From positions 56,860 through 120,859 of the forward strand of contig ARYC01017347.1 in assembly GCA_000711775.1 (NCBI GenBank): 64,000 bases of DNA, given 5' to 3'. A program made the translations under genes and the position numbers. A model generated the notes under the pieces. That model ran no database searches and had not been told where the DNA came from. It saw only the letters and a program-made list of their open reading frames with translations. Below, one piece after another: positions 37,401 to 49,119 of this stretch; within the stretch, counting starts at the first letter, position 1, and every line of letters starts with the position of its first letter. Source of the stretch: Oxytricha trifallax. Lineage: Eukaryota > Ciliophora > Spirotrichea > Sporadotrichida > Oxytrichidae.

Positions 37401-38804
37401 GAATCTAAATATGAAGCTTAACCTGGAATTTCAAGAGCTCATTATAAAATACTTAATAATTTGCAGAATTATAAAATGCTGCTTAGTTTGATACTCTAAT
37501 TCTTGAGAATGAGCCTTATTATAACTTTTGGAAAGAACTAATTCCTATAAGTCGATTTATCTAAAATGACAACTTTGTAAAAGAGTTAATAATATACTGA
37601 TAAAATGCAAAATTCTTAATGAATTCTGAATATTTAAGAATCACAAGTATCTATCATTATCTTTACAAGGCTATGAGTTTGATTTATAACTAGCCAATTA
37701 TTTATTTTTCACTTTAACTTCTGGCAAAAACAATGAAAAAATTGCAGAACCCAATATTATCCCTTAACAACTCACAGATATTTGCCTTTTCCATAAAATT
37801 TATTAACTTAAATTGACTTCCTATACCATAATGAAAATTAACTTGATAGATTTTACGATGGGTTGACTCACTTAAGTGCAATGTTTAAATCAGATAAATT
37901 ATCTAAGATTCTTAAAGATAATTACAAGGGAGATGAATAGAAATCATTGTGCTAAATCTGTCTAATCGAATATATTGAGGTTGGCCTCTCACATTACTAG
38001 ATTGGATAACTCATGGAAGCTTTCATTACTCAATCATAAATAAATGTTTATATAACAACATCAATTTCATATAAAATATTGCTAAACTCTAATTACAAAC
38101 ATCTATATAGTACATATGAAATTTCACAAAAGTAGAAATGTATAGAATATTTGATTTTTAATTTTAAATAAGAATATCCCAAAATTAAATTAGTACAGCC
38201 TAATTGCTTAATCTTTATATTTATTAATATTGCTTCATTATTCTCATTAATGGACATACCCGATCAAAAAAGCAGTTTACTTATATATAATTATACCTAA
38301 TTATCTAATGCTAAATCACTGGTGTTTGGTGATTAAAGCAAGAAAAATGCTATTCATTAATATAATTATTTGCAATTATTTATTTATGATTCTGATTTTT
38401 CAATAATATTTTTAATAAAAAATGCTGAAAAACAAAGTCAACAGCAGTAAAGATCTTCAAGATACTTCGAACAATAGCATGAATAAGAATAAATAGACTA
38501 TATTAAGAATCATTTGAATTTATTGAAATTAACCAATAAAATATATATTAATAAAAAATATGACTAGTTTGATGATTTTCATATTCAAAACGATTTACCT
38601 CAAGTGAGAAGAACCATGCAAGATAGAGATCAAAGCTATATTAATAATTAATAAAATTTGTAACAAATAAGTAAGTCTCGTAAAGATGAAAAACCAAGTG
38701 ACAATCTTATGAAATAAATTAAAGAGAGTTTCAAGCTGGCATCTAAAGACTAAAGCAGTAGATTGAAGATGAGATAAATTTGGTAAATCTCTTACTTTTA
38801 TTGA
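34477..38804 (+). CDS. large protein with beta-propeller-like region, possible Nup155/170 nucleoporin
   Basis: The ATG at 34477 (MSKKRTYGQQESSSAM) starts a roughly 140-residue disordered head. The 11-bp pointer ACTATTCAGTA (34898/34986) joins it in frame to MNSKKTTQAYIQEQ and a charged helix. Later blocks include DEIKLGYEMRKYQQ, LIPEVELMYSFRGSELRVQ and KYILIVTKEEICVVQYL, followed by GTGRIFYGDKSAQIYL. That last pair resembles the Nup155 propeller pattern of a hydrophobic strand followed by an NGRIF turn. Blocks around 36460-36900 and 37840-38780 are helical and Gln-rich, ending with TGA at 38802-38804. The size and a propeller followed by helices fit an inner-ring nucleoporin. The match is weak, and several IES junctions after 35500 are unresolved. 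Confidence 0.5.
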
Positions 38805-38963
38805 GTTTTAATGAAAGTAGCAAGCAGCACTACATCTTGATTGTAAATGTATATTTTGATGTTAAACCTGCGAAAATAGTTAAGTAAGAATAAATAAATA
38901 AACTCTATTTTTCATTTCAATCTAGAAATTTAAGTTGTTCTTTTTGATATTTCGAATTATCTT

Positions 38964-40187
38964 TCACTTGCCAACAAGTAACTTTGGATTGTCATCATAT
39001 CTAAACACAGAGCATGACTTGTCCCAACTTGCAGTAGCAAGTTGTTTCTCTACGAATAAGTTGAAGTCTAATCCGACCACAAACTCAGTGTGATGATCAA
39101 ACCTATTGATGGGTTTTTGAGTGTTGCAGTCCCATATTAAAACGCTCATATCACTATTAAAAAAAAATAATTTTAAATTAAGTCAAATCTTACTAGGATG
39201 CACTGGCAAGCAAGTTTGCATGATAGGGAGAAAACTTTATTCTTCTCACTGCAAGTTAATGACCCTTGAGTTCCATAATTGGTGATCCCATTGTTGATCT
39301 CAAATCCTAAAAATTGGCATTAATTATAAATAAGTTTTACCCAAAGTCTGATCGACCCATCAGTGCACGATGACGCAATGAAATTTTCGTATTTATTGAA
39401 ATCAATTGATAAAACCTCATTGGTATGTGCATGAATTTTCTTCACATCCTTCCCTGATCTTACATCCCAAATCCTCACAGTTTAATCTCCACTACAAGAT
39501 GCAAATATGCTCTCATGTGTTGGATGCTAAAAATATAATTTATTATTGATCATTACGTTAATAAGTCAACTAAAAGTCTAATAAATTAAAAAAAGATGCC
39601 ATATTGCTGAATAAACTCCAAATTCATGCATGAATGTAGCTTCACTGCCTGTGACCATATTAATATCCCATAGTTTAATTGATCTGTCATATGACGCACT
39701 CAAAAATTTGCGCTTATTAATGTGATTCCACTCACATCCAAAGACTTCTTGAGTATGCTCCTTAAAGTTTCTCACTGGTACATTGTTCAACATGTCCCAC
39801 AATCTTAAATTGCCATCTCCTCCTGCACTCAATATCTACAAAACAGTTAAGTTTAATCATGTGTATTTACCTAATTTTGATTTGCTTCGTTGAAACAAAC
39901 ATCATACACAGCTTCAGGAGTTTGCCATTCTCTGATTGTCATCATATCTCCTTCATTGATCTATTCGAGAATTATTACTTGACTATTTTTCTTAGAAATT
40001 TACTCAATTATAAATTAAAACCTATACTTACTTGAACCAATTGGATTGACCCTGAACCGACAATTCCAAAATACTAAGATTAAGCGAGCACCAACTTATT
40101 AGGCTCGAAGGGACTAAATCTGACTGAGTAATTGCAAAGCTTGCTTCTATGCACTTTAGGGATAAATGCAGTGTTATTATTATTCAT
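38964..40187 (-). CDS. PEX7: PEX7, peroxisomal PTS2 receptor (WD40)
   Basis: The ATG is at 40187-40185 (MNNNNTAFIPKVHRS) and TGA at 38966-38964. The product is a WD40 propeller of the length usual for PEX7, which binds the N-terminal PTS2 signal of peroxisomal matrix enzymes in the cytosol. In order: YSVRFSPFEPNKLVLAQSQ and FGIVGSGSIQL (typical PEX7 N-terminus), ILSAGGDGNLRLWD, HTQEVFGCEWNH, SASYDRSIKLWD, CSGDQTVRIWDVRSG, KFSPYHANLLASAS and HHTEFVVGLDFN. The blocks are separated by five short inserts; the pointer GATGC near 39527/39596 (plus strand) restores the reading IWHPTHES. Convergent with the preceding gene. PTS2 import is therefore expected in this ciliate. Confidence 0.92.
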
Positions 40188-41126
40188 TATTTTTAATTAT
40201 AAATATATAATTGTGATTATTATAAATAGTCACTTATATTCCAATTGAGATAAAAATTTTGATTATAGTAGAGGCAAAAATAAATAAATTCGAGGTAGTT
40301 GAGATATATGTTTTTTCTTCAGATGTAATTATAAACTTTAATTCTATTTTTATAATTACTATTGGCGATAATATTATATTCAAAAATATAATAATTGTTA
40401 TGTAAAATAACAATTATTTAGTATTTTTTAAACTTTATTATTGTATAAATTGAACTGTTAATAGGATAAATCTAATAAAAAATAATATTATTTAATTTCA
40501 ATTCTAGCAATAAGTTATTTAAAGTTATATAATTGAACATCATGATAAACCTAAGCAATATCAATAATAATGGAGCTAATATAAATGTGTTAATATTTAT
40601 TTTATTTATCCTATTTATTATATAAACAGCGGTGGTAGCAATTAATAATCTGCAAACACACCGTAGTAACAACAAATTAATTTATAGAAAATTTTCTCCA
40701 TTGAGCAGCCTGAAGAGCTATCAAAACTTGATATTGATTATAAAACACTTGGAACTTACTAAAGAAATTATATATATATATATAAACAAAATTTAGCATA
40801 TAAATTCATATAAAAATATTTTTGATTTTTAAGTGATAATGGAACTGTTAATGTAATTGTATAAAAATCATCAGATAATTAACTAGTGCGCAAAACTCTG
40901 GGGCGTGGTTTAATGAGTATCTGTCAGAATTATCTCATTTTCTTGGAGAGACAGGGATTAAAAACACCAAATCGAATGTGGAAATAATAAATTAATTTAC
41001 TGTATTATTGAACATTTTAAAGCTCAAATGAAATTTACTCTATAGTTATATAGTTTAAGATTTATATGAATTAGATTTTTGTAAATTAAAATACCTTCAA
41101 AATAACAAAATAGATACATTTAATAA
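40188..41126. other. AT-rich divergent intergenic region
   Basis: This lies between the PEX7 start and the kinase start. It contains only AT-rich sequence, including a (TA)n run near 40771-40783. I see no gene. Confidence 0.55.
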
Positions 41127-44100
41127 ATGTGGCTGGATATATGGCTTTATCGAATGCGCCTGAACACAAAGAGTTTATTTTCCACAGAACAGCTAGAAAT
41201 CGAACTTGAAAGCGAAAATAAACAGATTCAATTCGTAATAAAATTTTCGAAGGATGACGATTTGAAGAGTTTTGAAAAACAGCTTAGGAAATTGTAGTTT
41301 ACATACTACTTATATTAACATGGTTTTATCTTATTTCTGTCGAAAATATTGTATCTTAAAATAGAGGATTCATAAAAATTCAGTTATTTAATGTTTCCAC
41401 TATTTACTAATAATTAAATTGTGCATTTATTAAGCTCCGAGCATGAAATCTTAATTCGAACATGTGAAAACCCTAGGACGCGGGGGTTAAGCTATAGTTG
41501 GGTTATACTAGCCAAAGGGTTAAGAAAAGCCAAACGATTAATCTATCAACAATTCAGATCTCATTCTCTAGTAGAAGCAATAGCAATTGCAACTTTTGTA
41601 AAATAATATGATGGCTAATGATTAGGGAGGGTCACCAGCCATGGCAAATAATAATAATAATTAAAATATCACATAATATGCCATTAAGACAAAGCTATAA
41701 TATTTGGATGAGATTAAATCACATTAATAAAAGGAAGTGCTTTTTTTTATCAATAAAAAATTCTATTAGTGAAATCTTGAAATTTCTAACAAAACTTTAC
41801 TTATAAATTAAATTATAATTTGAATACTAAACCTTAATAATATACAAATATCTTAGTATTAATTTATAATTAAGACATACAAAATCAGTCACATTGAAAT
41901 GTACAAATAAGTGTGGCGTGAAGTGAAATACCTCCGTGAACTAGAAATTTGCCACAACATAGTACAACTCGAGTGCGTGTACATGGAGAATAACTTGGTG
42001 CACTTAGTTATGAACTTCGCCAAGCACGGAAGTCTGTTTAACCATCTAGTAACGATTAGTAAGTTTAGTGAGGCTGATCTCAGGATGATCATGGAGTAAC
42101 TTTTACTCGCCATTGATTTAATGCATAAAAAAGAGATTATACATCGAGATCTTAAACCGGATTATCTATATATTAAAAATTACCATACAATAATAGAATA
42201 GAACTAATTTATGAAAATGGATTTAAAAATAGGGAGAAGTAATTTATTATTTATTTCAAACCGGATAATATATTGGTAATGGACAAAGACCAGCTGGATG
42301 TATGCCTTGCAGACTTGGGTCTTGCCTGCCGCTTAGATGAGAAAGAGCTTTTGGGAAAGAAATGTGGTACTGCAGGGTATCTAGCTCCAGAAATTTTAAG
42401 AGGGTTTTCTGCAGGCCCCAAAAGCGATATCTTTGGTTTGGGATCTATCTTTGTTTTTCTTTTTATATACACTTAAAATAAATGAAAACTTTACTCATGC
42501 AAGAATGAAGTTCATTTATTTAATTTTCTTATCTTTTACAATTTAATAACTGGAAATATGCTGTTTGAGGGTAAAAATGAAAAACAAGTCCTAATAAATA
42601 ACTAATACAAAGACCCATCAGATATCATTATAAATTAAAGTTTATTCTTTAAAATTTCAATCAACTCTTTTGACAAGCTAAATATTATTTTTTGGAGATA
42701 TCATAGACGATGGGTTGCTTACTATATCAGAAGACGCAGTACATCTTTTGAAGTGGATGTTAAAAAAGAATGCCGATGATCGACCCTCTGCAGAGGATTG
42801 CTTAAATGTAAGTTACCTTTTAATAGGATTTTTTTATTCATCAATATAAAAATAGGGTTTATAATACAAATAAAAAATTTAAAGCTTTTAATTACATCCT
42901 TTTAATTTGTTATATTTACTACTTAGTCTAACTTTAATCCTATAAGTCTTCAAATCCTTGTTTAACATATTTCTATCCCAAGTGTAAAAGACATTAACCT
43001 AATATTGATTTATAGCATAATTGGTTTCACTAAGATAGAGAGGCACTTCAAAACATGATTTAGTTCAATAATATCACATAAAATGTCAGAGCATTGAACG
43101 CCACCCCAGTTGCTGATCAAGCTGATATAATAAATCTTATGAAAATATGTTTATATTTTTCTTTTACTTGAATTCTTTTGATTTATTTAGAATAGAACAC
43201 TTTAAAACAAAAGTATCTCCTCATTAACAATTTACAATCATAAAATTATTAATTTTATGATTATAACGACTAGGAATTTAAGTCATTTATCAAGGCTCCT
43301 AATTTCTACGGAGACAATTTCAATCAATCAAATATGAGTCTGAACATGCTATCTTTCTTTTCACAGTCGTCTTCAAAAGGTGGCAACACACCCTCACACT
43401 CTGATAAAATGAAAATGATGTCCAATATCAAAATAAGTTACCATGAGATGATTATAATATTTTACGAAACAATTTATAGCATCCATTTTATGATATAATT
43501 TAGATAAAATTGCATATTCAAGAGTTTATACTTTGTTTATTTGGTACTTTTTGTTTCTTTATATTCTTACACTATTTGTTGATCTATTTAATCAATTTAT
43601 CAAATCTAAAATGCCATAAATATTATTTAACAATTAGATGATATAGAAGGCAAGAGATCAAAGCAATAGCAACAACGGAAGTGCCCGTAGGACTCCAAAT
43701 GGCGGGGACGGAGAGAACGCAAGCAGCGTCTATGATTTCAATGGGGCCACGAATTTGGTGCTCAAAAAGGCAACTCTAAATCTCAGAGATCAGAGAAGCT
43801 ACAATAATTTACTTGCTTAAAATGGTGGAGCAGTCCAAGGAGTACACTTTTTTTATTGTATGCCCCATTTATACATTTTAAAGGGAAATTAGCCATAAAT
43901 ATTATTACAAAAGCAGCAAATAATAGGAAGTATAAGTACATTTATATTGTATTTGCAATAATTTTATAATAAATTCATTAAAAATAAATGGAGTAGCAGG
44001 TGGTACTAACGAAATATAACTTAGAAATTTAAATCTAAATAAACAAAGTGATATGTCAGTTATTCAGCAGTAATTTTATGAAAAGAGACTTGAACATATC

Positions 44101-44282
44101 AGATCAAGATAAAAGCAGAACTTTTCTAATCTAAATTATGGCTATTTTTTATATTTAATAGTAATTAAATCCTAATATTACAATTATAATATATTTAATT
44201 AAATCTAAATGTTATTAGAGAAAATGAATCAAATTTGCTTTAGAGTTCAATTATCATCGATGGAATTAAAAATAATCATTGA
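41127..44282 (+). CDS. protein kinase with N-terminal PH-like segment
   Basis: The ATG at 41127 starts a segment ending QIQFVIKFSKDDDLKSFEKQL, which looks like the end of a PH domain. The kinase follows: glycine loop KTLGRGGQAIVGLY, VAIK-type YAIKT, HRDLKPDN, ADLGLA in place of DFG, and GTAGYLAPE. All the motifs expected of an active Ser/Thr kinase are present; DLG is tolerated in NEK-type kinases. A Ser/Gly/Asn-rich tail ends at TGA 44280-44282. Pointers, all in frame: AAATTGT 41289/41416, ATTAAGACA 41683/41869, AAACCGGAT 42154/42258, TATCTTT 42446/42530, AGATATCAT 42620/42696, GGAGTA 43839/43990 and AATCTAAAT 44128/44202. An intron of about 205 nt follows DCLN (from about 42809). Confidence 0.93.
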
Positions 44283-44876
44283 ATTTCTTATACTGCTATT
44301 CTAGTTTATAAATACTGATATTTTGATAGCAATCGTTAATATAAAATTAAAATGAGTTTGGTTAGTAGGTAACTTTGGTGAGCAGTTTACTAAAAAGAAT
44401 ATTTACACAACCTATATTTCAAATATCTTTGAAATCTTCCATCTTTTTCTCATTATAAAACTAATTTTCTTATTTTTTTATTGAGAAGTCTTAATCCCAA
44501 ATTTTCAAAGTATTGCAAAATATTTTGCAATAACAATAAAGAAACACATTTTCTCATCAATTTTACCCTACACATACTAGCAAGTGTATCAATTCAAAAA
44601 TTTAATCAAGCCAATATTAAAAGTGTCTAAATAATGCTGAAAATTCTCTTCAATCTCTTCTCCCACTTAGATTATATATGTTTTTACTTACAATTATTGT
44701 ATTTTGGTGCAATTTCTTAAATAATTTTCAATTATTCTTTTCATTTAGTATAAACCCCTAAGTTGATGATACTTATTTTACCAAGGATTTTACTATTTTA
44801 GTCAATTTCTCTGTTAATTTGCAAAATATTCGGATAGCCTTTTTTAATTAATGTCAAACATTAAATTAAATCTAGG
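44283..44876. other. AT-rich spacer
   Basis: No coding block or RNA gene is seen between the kinase stop and the next start. Confidence 0.5.
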
Positions 44877-47800
44877 ATGTTAGAATTTTTGATTGATAAT
44901 ACCGAAATTTAAGGTATAAAAACTTATAATTTTAAACCTTCACTTATATAAATAATAATGGTCTAATTGATAATTCGTAAATTACACCCAATGGATAACA
45001 CCCCAGCAGCGAGGGTAAAATCCCAGTTAAAGAAGTCTAAGATAAAAATCAAATTATATAGTAACATCAACTGTAAAGTTATTGTAAAATCTTTCTTTGT
45101 TTTGTTGTCAAAAGTTATCAATTAGAAAGTAACTTTAAATATTGACAAAATATAATAAAATTAGGTAGTTTTAAATAATATTAATTGGAAAATTAATGAA
45201 AGCTAAGATTGTCCTAAACTAAGCAATTTATGATAAAAATTCAAAATTATAAAGAATTTAAAGTTAAAAATTTTGAATAATCAAATGGAGGTAGCTAGAT
45301 AAATTTCAATTTATTTTAGTTAAATTGAGAATTATTTGTTTTTAATGCCAAAATATCTCTCTTGTGATGCGATAGATTATTTACAAGTAAAATTTAGTTA
45401 TTATTTTTTAACATTTGTACCATATTTTTTTATATTTTTACAAAAGTAACTTTCAAAATCTTCTTATTTAAAATAATTAATACCCTATTTATATTACTCT
45501 CGCGCAATAATATTAAAACTATTTTATCATAGATTTTCTAGCAATAGCAACTTAACAATCACTTATTTTAATAACAGATTTAAAACCCACTGAAAAACAA
45601 CATATTCCAAAATATATAAGCGCCGTTGGGCTAAGGAAATGTCTATGTCCCTTGTATAAAAAAAGAGTCATCCTTTCATATACCTAAAAATTAGAGATCC
45701 TTACTGTTTATTTATTTCAAAAAATCAAAATTAATTCACAAATTCACACGATCTTATTTATTAGATTATTTTGAATTTAATTAATTTTAAACGTATATAT
45801 CCCTCAAATGAGTTTATTATTTAAAAACTATTTAAAATTAAATTGATCACAAATTCTATTCAAATTTATTGAATTAACTGTAAGAATCTTAGTAATATCT
45901 TAGAGAATAAGAAAAACTATAACTTGAAGAGAAGCTAGTTCATCAACAAATAAATAATATCTACAAGGCTTATGACATGAATGATTCATTCGCTGACTAA
46001 AAATAGCAACAATTGCTACAATTGGATAATTTTTTTTATCATATTGAGTGTTAATTTTTGTTTAAATTTATTTTAAGTGAATTTTTTTAGTTTAATCTAA
46101 AATTTTACCCCTTAAATAATTTTCATTTAATCAAATGTATATTAATTCATTTTATAACAAATGTTATAATGTGAAATATTAGGCGATGATTTAATTACTT
46201 CTATTATTATTTAAAGTAATTTAATTACAAAAGTTTAATGTTTAAATTAAAAATCATTATATTATATTATAAATTTTAAGATAATTAAGTGAAGTAGATT
46301 TATGAGAAGGGATTGGAATAAATAATTGAAGAGCCGATATATATTGAAAAATAAGCAGTTGATATTAAAAATGAATAAAACATAGTATAGTCTAAGGTTA
46401 TTGAGCATAGTAAAAATACAAACGCTAAGAAAATAAATATTAAAGAACCATATATTTAACTGTAATTTTTTTTAGCATTGCTAATTTTATTTGTTTAAAT
46501 TATAAAATTAATTTGTTTTAATTTGAAAATTATTAATGTTTAAAAAAAATTCAACTATAAATGAACAATTGATTATATCATTTAATTCTAATTACAAATT
46601 TTTCAATTAAATAATTTTACTGAAATAGCCCTTTAGAGAATTATAAAATATAAAAAGAGAAAGAATATTTTTAAATGAATAAACAAATTTATTAACTTTG
46701 GTGAAATTTTAAGCTAGCTTTTAATTTTAATTAGATAACGATTATTAATGTTTTTTACTTTCATATAAAATAATTTCACAAATTATTAATAAATTAATGA
46801 AAATTTAATTTTCTCACAAATACTAAGAGTAAATGATATTCTATAATTTTTCCTTTTCCTTAAACATCCTATTTTTTTTAACAAATATATATTTTGAGGT
46901 TTTATTACAATTGATAACTAGATTAAAGAAGAAACCAAGCAAGATTAAGAAGTGAAAAATTACATAAATAGTTTAGGATTATCCAATCAGAAACATAACT
47001 AGGAAGAACTTAAACCCCCCTTAAAAGAAATTGACAATAATGGAAAGTTATCGCCCTTGGGATTACTAAATAATTAGCAAACATTTTAATATTGGGGAAT
47101 TATAAAAACTTATATATTTACATAGGTTTATAGTTTTTTGTTTATTTTGGAAATAAATGAATATAAATCTGGTTTTGTTAATGAATGTTTTTTAGTTTAA
47201 TAATGGATAATTTATTAAAATAAATATTAAAGTAAATCTATTTTTTTATAATAAATCTTGCCCGATTAGAATAATCCAAGTCCTGCTTAAAACCTACTTT
47301 TATAATAACTTTAATTACATCTTCAAAACTAATCTTAGTAAAGCGATAAAAACTTTAGTAAATATATAATTTATAACAATATTTATAGTTTTTTCAAATA
47401 ATATTACAATTTTTTTCCATACTATTTATAATAAATCATTTAAATAAGTCAATATATTATTTTATCAAAACTTATCAATTTCACAAGGTAAGCCAGTATT
47501 TCAACATAAACTAAGTCATGATAGCGAGAGATAAATGAAGAAAATAGAGGAAAGTATCAATAACTATAATGAGGAAGAACTTATTGCATTAATAGTATTT
47601 TATTGTAATTAATATGTTCATAATTAATTTACTATAAATTTCTAAGTAAATTTACTATATTTTAATAATAAATTATATAGTAGCAATAAAAATTACAATA
47701 ATCCTTCAAAAAGCAAAGAAATAAGAATAAATTATAATTAATTGATAGACTCCTAACAAAGATAACAGGTGAAGTTACAATAATAGTAGTAAACTATGAG

Positions 47801-48544
47801 ATTTTAGAATAAATTTTAATATTTTTTATCGATCGTTGATTATAATATATATTTTATTATATTATATTAAATTTATTAATGTTTAGGTGAGTAGATAAAT
47901 CTCAAATTAAGTTGTGCTGATAGAATCTAGATTATCTTTCGATGAGGAAGAATTTATGGAATTTTATTAATAAAATAAAATAGTAATTATTTTTAGAAAT
48001 TATATAAAATATAAATTAAACTGTTTCATTATTAAATTGAATTTAAATTAATGATATCAATATTTAAAAAGATGAGATAAAATATAAAATAATTTCCAGT
48101 TGAGAGAAACAATACAGTTATGGCTGAGGAGTAGCAAGTGTCAGATAAATATCTAAATCGAAATCACATTGGTGATGTCATTAATATTCACAAATCTCTC
48201 TCCACAATATATAATGATTTGTTTATCATTAAAATTTATTATCTTTAATGATTTTTTGTAATTATAAATATAATTTCATGACTTATACCATTTAAAAGAG
48301 TATAAAATTTGTATTTATAAATTGTAATTTGATGTTTTTGTAAAATAAATCATATTAGTTATTTATAGATAAATTGAAATATTTTGTGAATGAACCACCG
48401 TAAGATATAACATTCTATAACCGAGAGACGCTGAGTGGAGAATATTATAAAAATTGTAATTTAAAGGGAATTTACAAAATAATCATAAAAAAAATCTTAA
48501 AGTTTCAATAAAGTTTAAGAAAGTTCAAATAAATTAAATATTGA
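44877..48544 (+). CDS. Gln-rich coiled-coil hypothetical protein in ten or more tiny MDSs
   Basis: The ATG at 44877 begins MLEFLIDNSQITPNGQHP once the first IES is removed (ATTGATAAT 44892/44966). Further in-frame joins are CAACT (about 45068/45549), GATAATT 46025/46280 and AAAACTT 47349/47467. Coding islands of about 30-190 bp (near 45550-45700, 45880-46030, 46280-46470, 46910-47090, 47260-47350, 47480-47590, 47680-47820, 47885-47985, 48090-48200, 48365-48460) are separated by inserts that are often longer than the islands. The predicted protein is acidic/Gln-rich with coiled coil (for example QYLREQEKLQLEEKLVHQQ) and a C-terminal DKLKYFVNEPPQDITFYNRE. TGA at 48542-48544 is the likely stop. 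The family is unknown and several joins are unresolved. Confidence 0.6.
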
Positions 48545-49119
48545 TAAATTTTTGGAAACTTGTTTGTAAAATCTAATTATTATATTTATTATTTTACTTC
48601 TAAAAAATTTAATCGTAGTTGTTCATCATTAAATAGTTATTATTTATATTTAAAATATAATAACCTTAAATATAATGTTTCTATATTTAATTATAGTTTT
48701 ATTTTCATATCTTAAATTGACTCCATTATTGCTTCATAATGATTGATTTATGGAAACATGATTTTTAAAAATATAATTTTTAAATTGGTAAATTAATCGT
48801 ATGAGTTTCATTATTTTAATGAACTACTAATCTTGTTAAAATTAATATTTTCGAATAAGAGAGTAAATTGAATTTGAATAAGGTGGTTGTTATTTTAAAT
48901 TCAAAATTATATTAATTTAATATTTTTATTATTATAAACTGATTTGGTTGCTTTTAAGAAATTAAACATAGTACAATATATATATATATATAATTATATA
49001 TATATAGGGGGGCCTTCAATAATTAAAAAGCAACCAAATTAAATGAGCTGATTGAGTTAAATTTTATTTCTAATATCCCTAACTTATTATTATAATAAAA
49101 CCTAATCCCACCTGTACTG
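48545..49119. other. AT-rich flank left of the transposable element
   Basis: This is AT-rich DNA with no coding block. It holds the short inverted repeat at 48942-49039 and probably the left boundary of the element that follows. Confidence 0.5.
48942..49039. repeat. short inverted repeat around (TA)n and a G6 run
   Basis: Arms 48942-48957 and 49023-49039 are reverse complements, with one extra A in the right arm. They enclose about 65 bp that contains two TA-dinucleotide runs and GGGGGG. It may be a hairpin or MITE end next to the element; no matching copy was found at the right side. Confidence 0.7.
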
